Positions 18,001-28,195 of a DNA stretch of 64,000 bases are shown here, piece by piece. This DNA comes from an uncultured Bacteroidales bacterium. Lineage in GTDB: Bacteria; Bacteroidota; Bacteroidia; Bacteroidales; Muribaculaceae. The notes below the pieces were generated by a model, which was given only the letters and a program-made list of their open reading frames with translations, had not been told where the DNA came from and ran no database searches. Position 1 is the first letter of the stretch. Each line of letters begins with the position of its first letter. The DNA is taken from NCBI GenBank assembly GCA_947573135.1, contig CANPDU010000008.1:31037-95036 (forward strand), read 5' to 3'. The position numbers and the translations under genes were made by a program.

Positions 18001-20721
18001 TCAGTGTTTTAGCTTTCTGATCAGACCATACGCCGTCGGAATAAGCATTACAGGCGATGTAAACACTATTATCAGCGCCAAATCGCTGGGAGCGATCGCG
18101 CAGACATTGAACATGGCGCCTCCCACATAGACAATTGCTATCTGACCGACAAAGATCACAGCAAGCGTAGAGAAAAAGACCAGACTGTGACGTGCGTCAT
18201 GGAAGGCTGTATGACCGCTCTCGAAAGCCCGAGCATTGAAAAGATTCCAGAACTGCAGGAACACAAACAGCGTGAAGAACATCGTCAGATCGTAGGCAGT
18301 CAGACTTTCACCTCCGGGCGTCACAGTGTAACAGCGCAGGAATTCCATGAAATCAAAGTTCGAAAGACTGTCTATAGGACTGACGCGGAAATATTGCAGC
18401 ACACCATAAAGCAATGCCGTAAAAATAAAGCCTGTAACAATAATAGCCGCATACATTCTGCGTGTAATGATAAAATCGCGCTGACGGCGCGGTTTATGTT
18501 TCATCACTTCCGTGCTCGGCGGCAACGAAGCGAGCGCCAAAGCCGCGAATGTATCCATGATAAGATTTACCCAGAGCATCTGTGTGACTGTCAGCGGGGA
18601 TTCGGTTCCGGTAAACGCTCCGATCACCACTATAATACAGGCTACAAGATTGACCGTAAGCTGAAAGAGAATAAACCGCTGGATATTCTGATAGAGCGAA
18701 CGTCCCCACATCACAGCCTTGCTTATAGATGCGAATGAATTGTCCATGATGGTAATGTCAGACGCCTCTTTGGCAACAGCCGTTCCGTCGCCCATCGAGA
18801 GGCCGACCTGTGCGGCGTTAAGCGCGGGCGCGTCATTGGTTCCGTCGCCGGTCACGGCCACCACCTCGCCGTTACGCTGCAGCATATTGACCAGCCTCGA
18901 CTTGTCGGTCGGTCTTGCACGTGACATGATTTTAATCTTTCGCGAGCGGGCCAGTGCTTCATCGTCTGACAATGCAGCCCATTCGGGGCCGGAAATATGC
19001 GCGGAATCATCGTCGCGGTCAGTCCAGAGTCCGATTTGCCGTCCGATTTCTTTGGCAGTACCGGGTGTGTCACCGGTGACTATTTTGACAGATATTCCCG
19101 AATTCAGAGTCTGACTGATCGCATCAGGCACTTCCTTGCGTATAGGATCGGAAATCGCACATATTCCGATAAAATTGAGTCTGATTTTAGGATTGACCGC
19201 ACCGTCGACGATTGCATCATCAATATCGTCAGGCACAAATCCATAGGCAAATCCGAGCGTACGCATTGCCCGCGACTGATAATCGGCGAGCGTCCGCTCC
19301 ACATTGCTTTTTGATAACGGTTCGGCAACATCACTGCATGCTGCGAGCACAATTTCAGGTGCTCCCTTGACATATAGCACTTTACGTCCCAAAGACGGAG
19401 AGTCTGCGACAGTAGCCATATATTTTCGTTGCGTCGAGAAAGGCAACTGATCGACAATTGCGACTGTTTCTCTTATTTTCAGATAATCACGCCCGTTGTC
19501 ATAGAGCCAAAGCAACAGCGCGCCTTCTGTAGGATTTCCGACAGGCGAGGGTTTTCCGTCATTGTCATATTCAAGAAATGCTGTCGAATTCACTGCGATT
19601 CCTTCGGCAATCAGATCTGACTGCCGGTCGTCAGCAAGACGGCCGTCATGTCCTATTCCTGAGAAATCAGTGTCGGCGACACGCATTCTGTTCATGGTAA
19701 GCGTACCGGTCTTGTCTGTACAGATAACCGTCGTCGCACCCATCGTTTCACATGCATGAAGCTTTCTGACAAGATTGTTAGATGCAAGCATTCGCCTCAT
19801 GCTCAGAGCGAGGCTCAGAGTCACACTCATCGGCAGACCTTCGGGAACCGACACCACAATCAGCGTTATTGCAAGCATGACAGTTGTAAGCAGGTAATCG
19901 ATCGTACCGAGTGTATCGGCTCCGGCCCAGTCAAAAATTGCACAACGTCCTACTACGATCAGACCTCCGACAATATAACTCATTGTCGAAATCAGACGTC
20001 CGAGTCGTTCGAACTGAAGAGTCAGCGGAGTCTTGATGCCGGTATCGATCTGCGCGGCCTCATAAACTTTACCATATTCAGTCGCATCACCGACAGCCGT
20101 CACCTCCATTACGCCACGGCCCTCTACAACCGTCGTGCCTTTAAGCACCATATCGCTCGCATATGTAGCGTCACTGTCCCTTTCCGAAGCAAGATGCGAC
20201 TTGCTGACCTGAGGTTCGCCTGTAAGCGTACTTTCGTTGATACGGAGTCCGAGAGAATCTATCAGACGGCCGTCAGCCACTACCTCGTCGCCTGTCTCGA
20301 TAATGATTATATCTCCGACTACAATTTCTCGACGCGGTACCTGTGTGATACCGCCGTTGCGGATAACTTTAACAAGTAGATCATCATTGACCTTGTTGAG
20401 GACATCAAACTTTCGGTCAGCGCTGACTTCAAGCCAGAAACCGATCATGGTAGCAAGTATGATGGCAAAGAATATGCCGACAGGCTCAAAAAACACAGAC
20501 GCGCCTTTGACACCGCTGACATATTCATAGACTGATATGCCTATCGACAACAATAATGCGACAAGAAGAATTCTTATCAACGGGTCGGCAAAATAGCCTA
20601 TGAATTTACGCCACAACGACGGGCGCGGAGGAGGTGTAAGAAGATTTTCGCCATGAAGGCGGCGTGATTCTTTTACCTGATCATCTGTCAGGCCGGTAGG
20701 GTGTACTTTCTCTTCTGTCAT
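18001..20721 (-). CDS. Calcium-translocating P-type ATPase (PMCA/SERCA type)
   Basis: 906 residues of a P2-type cation ATPase. The actuator motif is TGEP (167-170), the membrane ion-binding motif PEGLP (293-297), the phosphorylated Asp336 lies in DKTGTLT, and TGDGTNDAPAL is in the P domain. About ten membrane segments are visible, with the C-terminal group typical of calcium pumps. It would export calcium from the cytosol. It is the last gene of a four-gene operon, 2 bases after pyrC. Confidence 0.93.
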   Translation of the reverse strand: MTEEKVHPTGLTDDQVKESRRLHGENLLTPPPRPSLWRKFIGYFADPLIRILLVALLLSIGISVYEYVSGVKGASVFFEPVGIFFAIILATMIGFWLEVSADRKFDVLNKVNDDLLVKVIRNGGITQVPRREIVVGDIIIIETGDEVVADGRLIDSLGLRINESTLTGEPQVSKSHLASERDSDATYASDMVLKGTTVVEGRGVMEVTAVGDATEYGKVYEAAQIDTGIKTPLTLQFERLGRLISTMSYIVGGLIVVGRCAIFDWAGADTLGTIDYLLTTVMLAITLIVVSVPEGLPMSVTLSLALSMRRMLASNNLVRKLHACETMGATTVICTDKTGTLTMNRMRVADTDFSGIGHDGRLADDRQSDLIAEGIAVNSTAFLEYDNDGKPSPVGNPTEGALLLWLYDNGRDYLKIRETVAIVDQLPFSTQRKYMATVADSPSLGRKVLYVKGAPEIVLAACSDVAEPLSKSNVERTLADYQSRAMRTLGFAYGFVPDDIDDAIVDGAVNPKIRLNFIGICAISDPIRKEVPDAISQTLNSGISVKIVTGDTPGTAKEIGRQIGLWTDRDDDSAHISGPEWAALSDDEALARSRKIKIMSRARPTDKSRLVNMLQRNGEVVAVTGDGTNDAPALNAAQVGLSMGDGTAVAKEASDITIMDNSFASISKAVMWGRSLYQNIQRFILFQLTVNLVACIIVVIGAFTGTESPLTVTQMLWVNLIMDTFAALALASLPPSTEVMKHKPRRQRDFIITRRMYAAIIVTGFIFTALLYGVLQYFRVSPIDSLSNFDFMEFLRCYTVTPGGESLTAYDLTMFFTLFVFLQFWNLFNARAFESGHTAFHDARHSLVFFSTLAVIFVGQIAIVYVGGAMFNVCAIAPSDLALIIVFTSPVMLIPTAYGLIRKLKH

Positions 20722-20723
20722 AT

Positions 20724-22064
20724 TTATTTTCTGAATCTGAGTTGTCGGCCTCTGTAATTCTCATTTATAACACCGTCGGCATACACAAGGTTGCCATTGA
20801 CCCATGTCTTAACAGGACGCGCATAAAACCGGCATCCCGCAGCAGGTGTCCAGCCGCACAGACTGATCACATCATCATCAGTGACTGTATATCCTTCTGG
20901 ACACCGCTCTACCATGCATAGATCGGCGAAATAGCCCGGCTCAATGCGGCCGCGGCCTTCTACCCCGAACAGTCGGGCAGGATTATCAGCCATGACTCGC
21001 GCTACGACCTCCGGTTTAAACATACTGAGCATGGCAGCCACTGAAAACTGAACCATAGGCGCACCGCTGACAGCCTTAAAAAGGCCTCCGTTCTTTTCGG
21101 CCAGTAAGTGAGGCGCGTGATCCGTAGCGACGATATCGATAAGGCCGTCCTCGACAGCTTTCCTCAGTGCGTCACGGTCTGCCGGCGTCTTTACCGAAGG
21201 ATTCATCTTTATCCTTGCGCCTTTTTCACCATAGTCGTCGATAGTCCAGAGCAGATGATGCGGTGATACTTCAGCTGTTATCTGTTTCCTTGTCACATCA
21301 TCACCTCTTTCGAGTAACGACAGTTCGGCGGCTGTCGTGATATGTGCTATGTGAAGATGCGTGCCGTAACGGTGCGCGAGTCTGACTGCCTCAGAGGAAG
21401 CCTTCATACATGCTTCAGCCGGACGGAGTCTCGTGTGCAACCACACGGGAGCATCTTCTCCGTATTCGTCAATTATTTCTGCCTTGGCGGCCTTGATCGT
21501 GGCTTCATCCTCAGCGTGAACAGATATAATGGCTCGAGCTTCATTGAACAACCGGCACAAAGTATCGTACGAGTCAACAAGCATATTGCCGGTCGACGAA
21601 CCCATAAAAAGCTTTATGCCCGGGATACGCGTATAATCTGCTTTATTAATTTCGTCAAGATTATTATTGGTAGCTCCGATAAAAAAAGCGTAATTGGCCA
21701 CTGAATCTTTCGCCGCTATAGCTGCCTTACCATCGACAGCCTCACAACTGACAGTCTGAGGCACAGTATTGGGCATGTCGAAAAACGACGTCACCCCCCC
21801 GGCGACAGCAGCCCTGCTTTCAGACGCTATTGTCGCTTTGTGAGTCAGACCGGGTTCACGGAAATGCACATGGCAGTCAATCGCTCCGGGCATAAGCAAC
21901 GCGCCGTTGCCATCTACAATGTTGACGGCCGCCGTGAAAAGATCATCTGACGGCTCTCCGTTGCCGACTCCTGATATACGGCCGTCGTTGCCGATTGTAA
22001 CAAAACCGTGTGACACCCTTTCGGGTGTCACAACGTCTACATTATATATAAGAGTTTCAACCAT
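20724..22064 (-). CDS. pyrC: Dihydroorotase
   Basis: 446 residues, the longer dihydroorotase class, in pyrimidine synthesis. The zinc-binding HVH is at 65-67 in DCHVHFREPGLTHKATI; KLFMGSSTGNM and the ATDHAPH motif are also conserved. The enzyme closes carbamoyl aspartate to dihydroorotate. It overlaps the upstream glycosyltransferase by 8 bases and is followed 2 bases later by the P-type ATPase, an unusual partner. Confusion with allantoinase or hydantoinase is possible in this superfamily but the motifs favour dihydroorotase. Confidence 0.9.
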   Translation of the reverse strand: MVETLIYNVDVVTPERVSHGFVTIGNDGRISGVGNGEPSDDLFTAAVNIVDGNGALLMPGAIDCHVHFREPGLTHKATIASESRAAVAGGVTSFFDMPNTVPQTVSCEAVDGKAAIAAKDSVANYAFFIGATNNNLDEINKADYTRIPGIKLFMGSSTGNMLVDSYDTLCRLFNEARAIISVHAEDEATIKAAKAEIIDEYGEDAPVWLHTRLRPAEACMKASSEAVRLAHRYGTHLHIAHITTAAELSLLERGDDVTRKQITAEVSPHHLLWTIDDYGEKGARIKMNPSVKTPADRDALRKAVEDGLIDIVATDHAPHLLAEKNGGLFKAVSGAPMVQFSVAAMLSMFKPEVVARVMADNPARLFGVEGRGRIEPGYFADLCMVERCPEGYTVTDDDVISLCGWTPAAGCRFYARPVKTWVNGNLVYADGVINENYRGRQLRFRK

Positions 22065-22815
22065 TCTTGCCGAGCTTATAGTCTTTAAACAAGCTGTTCC
22101 ACTTCAGCCTTATAACACCCAGCACGGCTTCTCCGAAAATATCTCCGTTCATTTTACTTACGCCTAATACACGGTTGACAAAGATAATAGGCACTTCTAC
22201 AATGCGGAAGCCGAATTTATAGGCAGTGAACTTCATCTCGATCTGGAAAGCATAGCCCTTGAACTTGATCGCATCAAGATCCATCGCCTCAAGCACCCTG
22301 CGTCGGTAGCAGACAAATCCGGCAGTAGTGTCATGAATATTCATGCCGGTGACAATCCTGACGTACTTCGAGGCGAAATATGACATCAGCACTCGTCCGA
22401 TCGGCCAGTTGACAACGTTTACGCCCGAAACATAGCGCGATCCTATCGCAACATCCGCGCCATTGATCGCCGTTGCTTCATAAAGCTTCATCAGATCATT
22501 CGGATTATGCGAAAAATCGGCATCCATCTCGCAGATATAGTCATAACCACGTTCGAGCGCCCACTTGAAGCCGGCGATATAAGCCGTCCCGAGTCCGAGC
22601 TTACCCTTTCGTTCTATTAAATGCACCCTGCCGGGGTGCTCAAGCATTTTGGCCTTGACTATGGCCGCAGTACCGTCGGGCGAATTATCGTCGATTACGA
22701 GAATATCGAACGAGCGCGGCAGATCGAGCACCGCGTCGATTATGGCCGAAGCGTTCTCACGCTCGTTATACATCGGAATGATTACGAGCGTATCGCTATG
22801 GATTGTCGATGACAT
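22057..22815 (-). CDS. Polyprenol-phosphate mannosyltransferase-like GT2
   Basis: 252-residue family 2 glycosyltransferase of the dolichol-phosphate mannose synthase type. DTLVIIPMYNE opens the fold, IDDNSPDGT (41-49) binds the nucleotide sugar and the metal-binding DAD is at 98-100 in EMDADFSHNP. No C-terminal membrane domain is present, so it is the soluble kind. It would load a sugar on undecaprenyl phosphate for envelope glycans or protein O-glycosylation. It sits 15 bases after the peptide transporter and overlaps pyrC by 8 bases. Confidence 0.88.
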   Translation of the reverse strand: MSSTIHSDTLVIIPMYNERENASAIIDAVLDLPRSFDILVIDDNSPDGTAAIVKAKMLEHPGRVHLIERKGKLGLGTAYIAGFKWALERGYDYICEMDADFSHNPNDLMKLYEATAINGADVAIGSRYVSGVNVVNWPIGRVLMSYFASKYVRIVTGMNIHDTTAGFVCYRRRVLEAMDLDAIKFKGYAFQIEMKFTAYKFGFRIVEVPIIFVNRVLGVSKMNGDIFGEAVLGVIRLKWNSLFKDYKLGKNG

Positions 22816-22830
22816 TGGCAGTAATTATAT

Positions 22831-24561
22831 TTAGATTACGTCGTCCTCTACTGTTTCGAGATCGTCCTCAACCGGAGCGGCTTCTTCAGTATCGCTTGTA
22901 GCAGCCTCGAGTTTCTTCATGATAGAGAAGATAAATGCTGCCGACAGCAGACAGAGTCCGATAAGTATTGTCCAAAGCAGAGCCACATCGATCTTGTCCC
23001 AGAGCATGGCAGGAATGGCGGTCAGGAAGTTACCGATAGCGGTAGCCCCGAACCAGCAGCCCATCATCGCGCCCTTATACTTGGGAGGAGCGACTTTCGA
23101 CACGAATGAGATGCCCATCGGCGAAAGCAGAAGCTCGGCAAATGTCAGCACCAGATATGTTCCCATAAGCCAGTTAGGGCTGACGAGGGTCGATGCCTGA
23201 CCTTCAGCGGGAGCTATGCCGAGACCGATCGATCCTATGGCCATCACTCCGAAGCCAAGACCGGCCACAAGCATACCGTAACCGATTTTACGCGGAGCCG
23301 AAGGATCCTTCTGTTTCTTGGCGAGCCATGAGAACAGAGCGACCGAGAACGGCGTAAGAGCTACGACATAGAACGGATTGAACTGCTGGAAAATCTGAGG
23401 CTGAAGACCGGTTACGGGATCTTCGGTCGAAGTGTAGAAGAAATAGAGTCCGGTCAGAGCCGCCAAAAGAACAATCGCCGAAATAATGCGCGATGTGCGG
23501 CCTTTGCTCTGTATAAGGTTAAATGTAGCATAGACGCCGACTACGATCGTCGCAAGCGCCCAGACGTTGAATGCTATTCGCGTCCAGCCGTAGCATTCCG
23601 AAGTGGTGAAAGCTTCGGCGAATTTAGTCAGCGTAAGACCGTTCTGGTGGAACACCATCCAGAAGAAGATCACGACGGTGAACACAAGCAAAAGAGCCGT
23701 GATGCGGCTTTTTGTCTGCTCTTTAGTGAGTTCTTTCACAGGAGCCCCGTTAGATGAAGCGGCTGCAGTCTTATTGTCAGACACCGATGCATATGTCCGG
23801 CGGCCGGCTTTATAGATGATAAACGACAGCACCATCGAACCGCAGGCCACTGCAAACGCATAGCTGTAGCCCGTCGATATCGTGGCCATATATGTTTTGC
23901 ACCATGCCATGAGATCGGCGGGCGACTTGGCAAATTCAGTCAGAAGCAGAAGTTTGTCAGGATCGATCTCGTCGCCTGCGATAAACTTGTTGCAGAGGCC
24001 CGGTATAGCAGGATTGTAGACAAGATCCTGAGCGGCGAGAGCAACTTTGCAGAGCGCTTCGGTCACCGACGGAGCAAACATCGCGCCGATATTGATCGCC
24101 ATATAGAACAATGAGAAGGCAACATCGCGCTTGCTGCTGTAACGCGGATCATTGTAAAGATCGCCTACCATTACCTGAAGATTGCCCTTGAAAAGGCCGG
24201 TACCGCAGGATATAAGCAGCAGCGCGAGCAGCATGATATAGAATGCCGGCGAAGCGAAGGCCGAACCTTCGGGCATCGAGGTCGGTATGGCCATCACAAG
24301 ATAGCCCAGGAACATCACGATTATACCTAAGGTAACAGTCTTCTGGAAATTCCATTTATCGGCGATCGCACCGCCGACCATCGGCATAAAATAGACAAGA
24401 GCGAGGAATGTCGAGTAGATCAGACCTGCGGTTGCCGTCGGCAGAGCAAATTTCGCCTGAAGAAACAGCAGAAGGATCGCAAGCATGGTGTAGTAGCCAA
24501 AACGTTCGCCCGTATTGGCAAGCGCCAGGACGTACAATCCTTTGGGTTGATTTTTGAACAT
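22831..24561 (-). CDS. Proton-coupled oligopeptide transporter (POT family)
   Basis: 576 residues, 12-14 hydrophobic segments. The N-terminal NTGERFGYYTML holds the family ExxERFxYY-like motif, and FYMAINIGAMFAPSV is the PTR2 signature. A highly acidic tail (about 20 residues, ending EDDVI) is unusual but seen in Bacteroidales homologues. It takes up di- and tripeptides with protons across the inner membrane. It heads the four-gene operon under the promoter at 24612-24643. Confidence 0.92.
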   Translation of the reverse strand: MFKNQPKGLYVLALANTGERFGYYTMLAILLLFLQAKFALPTATAGLIYSTFLALVYFMPMVGGAIADKWNFQKTVTLGIIVMFLGYLVMAIPTSMPEGSAFASPAFYIMLLALLLISCGTGLFKGNLQVMVGDLYNDPRYSSKRDVAFSLFYMAINIGAMFAPSVTEALCKVALAAQDLVYNPAIPGLCNKFIAGDEIDPDKLLLLTEFAKSPADLMAWCKTYMATISTGYSYAFAVACGSMVLSFIIYKAGRRTYASVSDNKTAAASSNGAPVKELTKEQTKSRITALLLVFTVVIFFWMVFHQNGLTLTKFAEAFTTSECYGWTRIAFNVWALATIVVGVYATFNLIQSKGRTSRIISAIVLLAALTGLYFFYTSTEDPVTGLQPQIFQQFNPFYVVALTPFSVALFSWLAKKQKDPSAPRKIGYGMLVAGLGFGVMAIGSIGLGIAPAEGQASTLVSPNWLMGTYLVLTFAELLLSPMGISFVSKVAPPKYKGAMMGCWFGATAIGNFLTAIPAMLWDKIDVALLWTILIGLCLLSAAFIFSIMKKLEAATSDTEEAAPVEDDLETVEDDVI

Positions 24562-24611
24562 AATGTTGGAGTTATTTTAGTTTTGATATTTCCTTTGCGG
24601 TTTTTAACGCG

Positions 24612-24643
24612 CTAAGATACTAAAATAAATCGTAACTCGCAAA
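24612..24643 (-). promoter_or_regulatory. Promoter of the peptide transporter-pyrC-ATPase operon
   Basis: TTTG (24640-24643), 20 bases, TATCTTAG (24612-24619) on the minus strand. The -7 box differs from TAnnTTTG at one base; the spacing is ideal. Confidence 0.65.
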
Positions 24644-24700
24644 AGCATACCGCCCCGCGGCTCACGAGAGAACATTATTTAATAAAAACGATACATTTTT

Positions 24701-26017
24701 TCAGCGCAGACCGGCTTTCAGGAAGTCGTAAAGCTCGGGATTATGAAAACGCGGAACGCCGTCGGCTGTTATTTCGCCCTTCCTGTCCATAAAGTAACAT
24801 GTCGGAAAACCCTGCAGATTAAAGGCAGCCATTAGCGCGTCTGACATTTCATCGTTCTCCACAAATATATGCACGGCATTATTGACTGTCGGGACAAACT
24901 GCGCCCAGCTGTCGCGGTCTGATTTCAGCCAGAGTACGGCAAAGACCATATCCGTATCCTTGAACTTCTGCCTTATATCCTCGCTCTCGCTCAATGAAGC
25001 ACGGCATGGTCCGCACCATGTCGCACTGATGTCCAGATAGACCGGACGGCCGCCATACTCCGACCGCAGCCAGTCCAGCGGCTTCGCGCCGTCAAATGAT
25101 TCGGTTTTTCCGGAGCGATATACAATTATACTGCCCCGCCCGACTTTTGTCAGATCTATTTCCGCCCTGGTCTTTCCGTAAATACGGTCATAATAAGCCG
25201 TATCGGCAAAATCAGATCTGAGCGGAACCGTATCTTCAGAAATCGCCGCATACATCAGATCACGGATCAGACCTTTAGGTGTGCGTCCTATTATATCCGG
25301 AGACCTGCGGCACAAGGCCGACAAGTGGTATGGAAAAATCATTACACGTGCATTGTCCTCATTGTAGATATCAAAAATAGAATCTGTAAATAATGTCCGT
25401 GCATCAGTGTCTTCCTCTCCGATGTAATCAATAGCCTGATTGGCGATCGAAAAAACATTCATCATCCTGAGCATCTCGGCAGCCTCGGCAGAGACGTCGT
25501 TATCGGCCACATAGCTGTCGATAATCGCCTGTTTGGCGGCAACTTCGTTTTTAAATGCCTGAAGATATCCGCTCACCGGTGTTTTCGGGTTCGGCAGACT
25601 GACATCAAAATAGATCTTGTTCAGATTTTGCGCCGCGTGTGAAAATTCTTCGTTCAGCCCGGCATGATCACCGCTTACATGAAAACCGACAGGCGTTACG
25701 GATGCATCAGCCTCAATATGCACAGAATCTCCCGGCTCCGCATAGCATTCTATGAAATTTCTGCCATATGCTATGGTAAACGTATGTCCGTAAGATAATG
25801 GAATTTTCTCGCTGAAACATCCCGATGAATCGAGCTCGACAAAACGCCTGACTGACTTTTCACAGATATCGCATTCGTTGATTATGAGTGACCGGCGTCC
25901 GTCGTCTGCGATTCCTGAAAAGCGTCCTGTCACGGTTATCGAATCTGTCATTGAAACCGCGCCTGCGTTCAGTGATATTACAGCCGACAACAACAGTAGA
26001 TTTCGTAATATGCTCAT
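24701..26017 (-). CDS. Exported thioredoxin-fold protein (TlpA/ResA-like)
   Basis: 438 residues with an N-terminal signal peptide ending near residue 20. The N-terminal 300 residues resemble the beta and helical part found before the thioredoxin domain in many Bacteroidales exported proteins. The redox site is ATWCGPC, about 100 residues from the C-terminus, with the cis-proline loop GFPTCYFMD intact. It probably reduces or isomerises disulfides outside the cytoplasm. It starts 8 bases after a second protein of the same kind, so the pair is one operon. Confidence 0.88.
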   Translation of the reverse strand: MSILRNLLLLSAVISLNAGAVSMTDSITVTGRFSGIADDGRRSLIINECDICEKSVRRFVELDSSGCFSEKIPLSYGHTFTIAYGRNFIECYAEPGDSVHIEADASVTPVGFHVSGDHAGLNEEFSHAAQNLNKIYFDVSLPNPKTPVSGYLQAFKNEVAAKQAIIDSYVADNDVSAEAAEMLRMMNVFSIANQAIDYIGEEDTDARTLFTDSIFDIYNEDNARVMIFPYHLSALCRRSPDIIGRTPKGLIRDLMYAAISEDTVPLRSDFADTAYYDRIYGKTRAEIDLTKVGRGSIIVYRSGKTESFDGAKPLDWLRSEYGGRPVYLDISATWCGPCRASLSESEDIRQKFKDTDMVFAVLWLKSDRDSWAQFVPTVNNAVHIFVENDEMSDALMAAFNLQGFPTCYFMDRKGEITADGVPRFHNPELYDFLKAGLR

Positions 26018-26025
26018 GACTGTTA

Positions 26026-27630
26026 TTATTTATTCAGTTTGATTTCTACGATTTGGGCAAGATCTTCTGCAGTCGGATTTACCATAATCACAGTTCCGTC
26101 ACCATCGACAAGAAACGTTCCGCCGCCGGCATTGCCCAGACCGTTAAGACGCCATATCTGATTTTCATCATTAAGTTCAAGATAATTGGGCCACGGATAG
26201 CCGTCCTGATCTATCGCCGCCTGCATGTTTTCGGCTTGCGTCTCACGGGCGATGCCTATAACCTTAAATCCCCTGTCCTTATATTTTTCGTAGATAGGGA
26301 TAACCGATTTCGAGTTTACACGGCACGGTCCGCACCATGAAGCCCACAGATCGATCAGAGTCAGATGGCCGCCCATCAGGTCCGATATCTTTACCTTGCC
26401 GCCTTTACCGTCAGACAGCTCATAGTCAATGTATTTCTTGCCCGGCTTCAGCCTGTATGCGGCAACGGCCATGCTGACCTTGTCATGATATGGATGCTCA
26501 GGACGATAGTTTTTAAAATTCTTTTCATAAAAATCAATAACGCCCTGCATCGCGTCTTCGTCTCTGGAATACTGCAGTTCGTCCAGCACAAATTTCAGGC
26601 CTGTGAGTGAAGGATGCTGAGCAAGATAAGCCACGCGCTCCGTGCGGAAAGCCGACATCAGACTGTCGCCCGCGGCTTTCATAGCCTTACCTTTCTCCGT
26701 GAGATAATCTGCAGGGTTGAAATTGCGCTGAAGAGCGATGCGCTCTTCTCCATCTGCGTTTCTGATTTTCTCAATCATGATGTCGAAGTCGGGCGTATAC
26801 ATTTCTTCTTTGGTCATATTCCTGCGCTTCTCATTATAGTCACGCAAATGCTCATCCTGCCACTGCTTCAGAAATTTCTCAAATCCATCGGCTTTTTTCT
26901 GCTCTTCTGTTTCACCTGTCACAATTCGCTCATCATCCTGAATATCAAACCTCACTGTTCCGTCACACGTAAAAAAGTGACAGGGCCTCCATGCGCCGCC
27001 CATATATTCATTCCACGGCACGAGCGAATAGATCCTGTCGGGCTCACAATGGAAATCGTAAGCAAACCGGCCGCTGTCGACCGGAATGCTGTAAGTCTGT
27101 CCGGTGCGGAAATCAACATCAAACTCTGACAGAATAAGACGAGTGTACGCCGGATTGCTGACCGTTCCCTCAAGCCGGCATGTCACGCTGCCCGAAGTCA
27201 GAGCATCTTCAAGGCTCACGCCCGTGATTTTAAATGCTCCGGGAGCGTCTTCCTCAATATAGTCAAACCCGGTATCACCGTCTTCAAGAGCCTCAAACTT
27301 CATTACAAACGGGATGTGCCAGTCCTCACTCGGATAAACCTCCTTGTCGGGCTCTATGCCCTCGATGCCTATAAGCCGGCAGATCTTTCCGCTATTATTG
27401 CCCTTTATATACGATTTGCTGCTTACTCTCACCCACGAATCAGGTCTTGAATAAAGATCGGCGGACACATAAGTCGTATCCGCACCCGACTCGACCCGAC
27501 GTATTTCCAGCGCTCCGGTATTATTTGTTTCAAAATAGGGGAAGTCAATAGATTTTGTTTCAGCATTTGACACGTGAGATGTTCCCAACGCAACTGCCGC
27601 AAAAAGCATATAGTTAAACCATGTCCTCAT
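26026..27630 (-). CDS. Exported thioredoxin-fold protein with altered cis-proline loop
   Basis: 534 residues with a signal peptide (cut near SNAET). The active site is ASWCGPC about 100 residues from the end, in LTLIDLWASWCGPC. The loop that normally has cis-proline before a threonine reads GNAGGGTFLVD, with glycine in place of proline, which may change substrate release. The first 330 residues are beta-rich then helical and highly charged. It is the first gene of the pair and has the promoter at 27674-27706. Confidence 0.85.
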   Translation of the reverse strand: MRTWFNYMLFAAVALGTSHVSNAETKSIDFPYFETNNTGALEIRRVESGADTTYVSADLYSRPDSWVRVSSKSYIKGNNSGKICRLIGIEGIEPDKEVYPSEDWHIPFVMKFEALEDGDTGFDYIEEDAPGAFKITGVSLEDALTSGSVTCRLEGTVSNPAYTRLILSEFDVDFRTGQTYSIPVDSGRFAYDFHCEPDRIYSLVPWNEYMGGAWRPCHFFTCDGTVRFDIQDDERIVTGETEEQKKADGFEKFLKQWQDEHLRDYNEKRRNMTKEEMYTPDFDIMIEKIRNADGEERIALQRNFNPADYLTEKGKAMKAAGDSLMSAFRTERVAYLAQHPSLTGLKFVLDELQYSRDEDAMQGVIDFYEKNFKNYRPEHPYHDKVSMAVAAYRLKPGKKYIDYELSDGKGGKVKISDLMGGHLTLIDLWASWCGPCRVNSKSVIPIYEKYKDRGFKVIGIARETQAENMQAAIDQDGYPWPNYLELNDENQIWRLNGLGNAGGGTFLVDGDGTVIMVNPTAEDLAQIVEIKLNK

Positions 27631-27673
27631 GACTGTAGATGAATTTATAAGATATATAATTAGTTTCGCGGCG

Positions 27674-27706
27674 CTAAGTTACTGTTTTTTTTTATTTTAC
27701 GACAAA
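27674..27706 (-). promoter_or_regulatory. Promoter of the thioredoxin-fold pair
   Basis: TTTG (27703-27706), 21 bases, TAACTTAG (27674-27681) on the minus strand. The -7 box has the same TTAG ending as the peptide transporter promoter. Confidence 0.6.
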
Positions 27707-27766
27707 AACAGCTCGCAAAAAATGCAAGCCGCCTGTGATTTAATGTATATAAGATCTGTTTCGGAG

Positions 27767-28195
27767 TCAAGCCTGCGAACGGGCTTTGAACGCCATAGCA
27801 TACATTTTCATCTGTTTCACCATGGCTACAAGGCCGTTGCTTCTGGTCGGCGAAAGATGCTCGCCCAAGCCTATATCATTTATAAAATGGAGATCTGCGT
27901 TGATGATCTCGTCGGGTGTATGGCCGTTAAGGACACTGATGAGCAAGGATATTATTCCTTTCACGATTATCGCGTCGCTGTCGGCAGTATAATGGATCCG
28001 GCCCTCGTCATCGGTTTCTGCGTCGAGCCACACCCGGCTCTGACAGCCTTCGATAAGATTTTGCGGTGTCTTTTTGCTCTCGTCGATTTCAGGCAGCGCA
28101 TTGCCGAGATCTATGATATATCCGTAGCGGTCCATCCAGTCGTCGATGTCGCCGAATTCCGCTATTAGTTCCTGCTGTCGTTCTTCTATACTCAT
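27767..28195 (-). CDS. sufE: SufE family protein
   Basis: 142-residue SufE, which accepts persulfide sulfur from cysteine desulfurase SufS for Fe-S cluster assembly. The catalytic Cys51 is in NLIEGCQSRVWL; the following core (YTADSDAIIVKGIISLLI, then NGHTPDEI) is standard. Its ATG shares one base with the stop of the M28 peptidase gene (TAATG), so translation is coupled. No suf operon genes are nearby. Confidence 0.93.
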   Translation of the reverse strand: MSIEERQQELIAEFGDIDDWMDRYGYIIDLGNALPEIDESKKTPQNLIEGCQSRVWLDAETDDEGRIHYTADSDAIIVKGIISLLISVLNGHTPDEIINADLHFINDIGLGEHLSPTRSNGLVAMVKQMKMYAMAFKARSQA

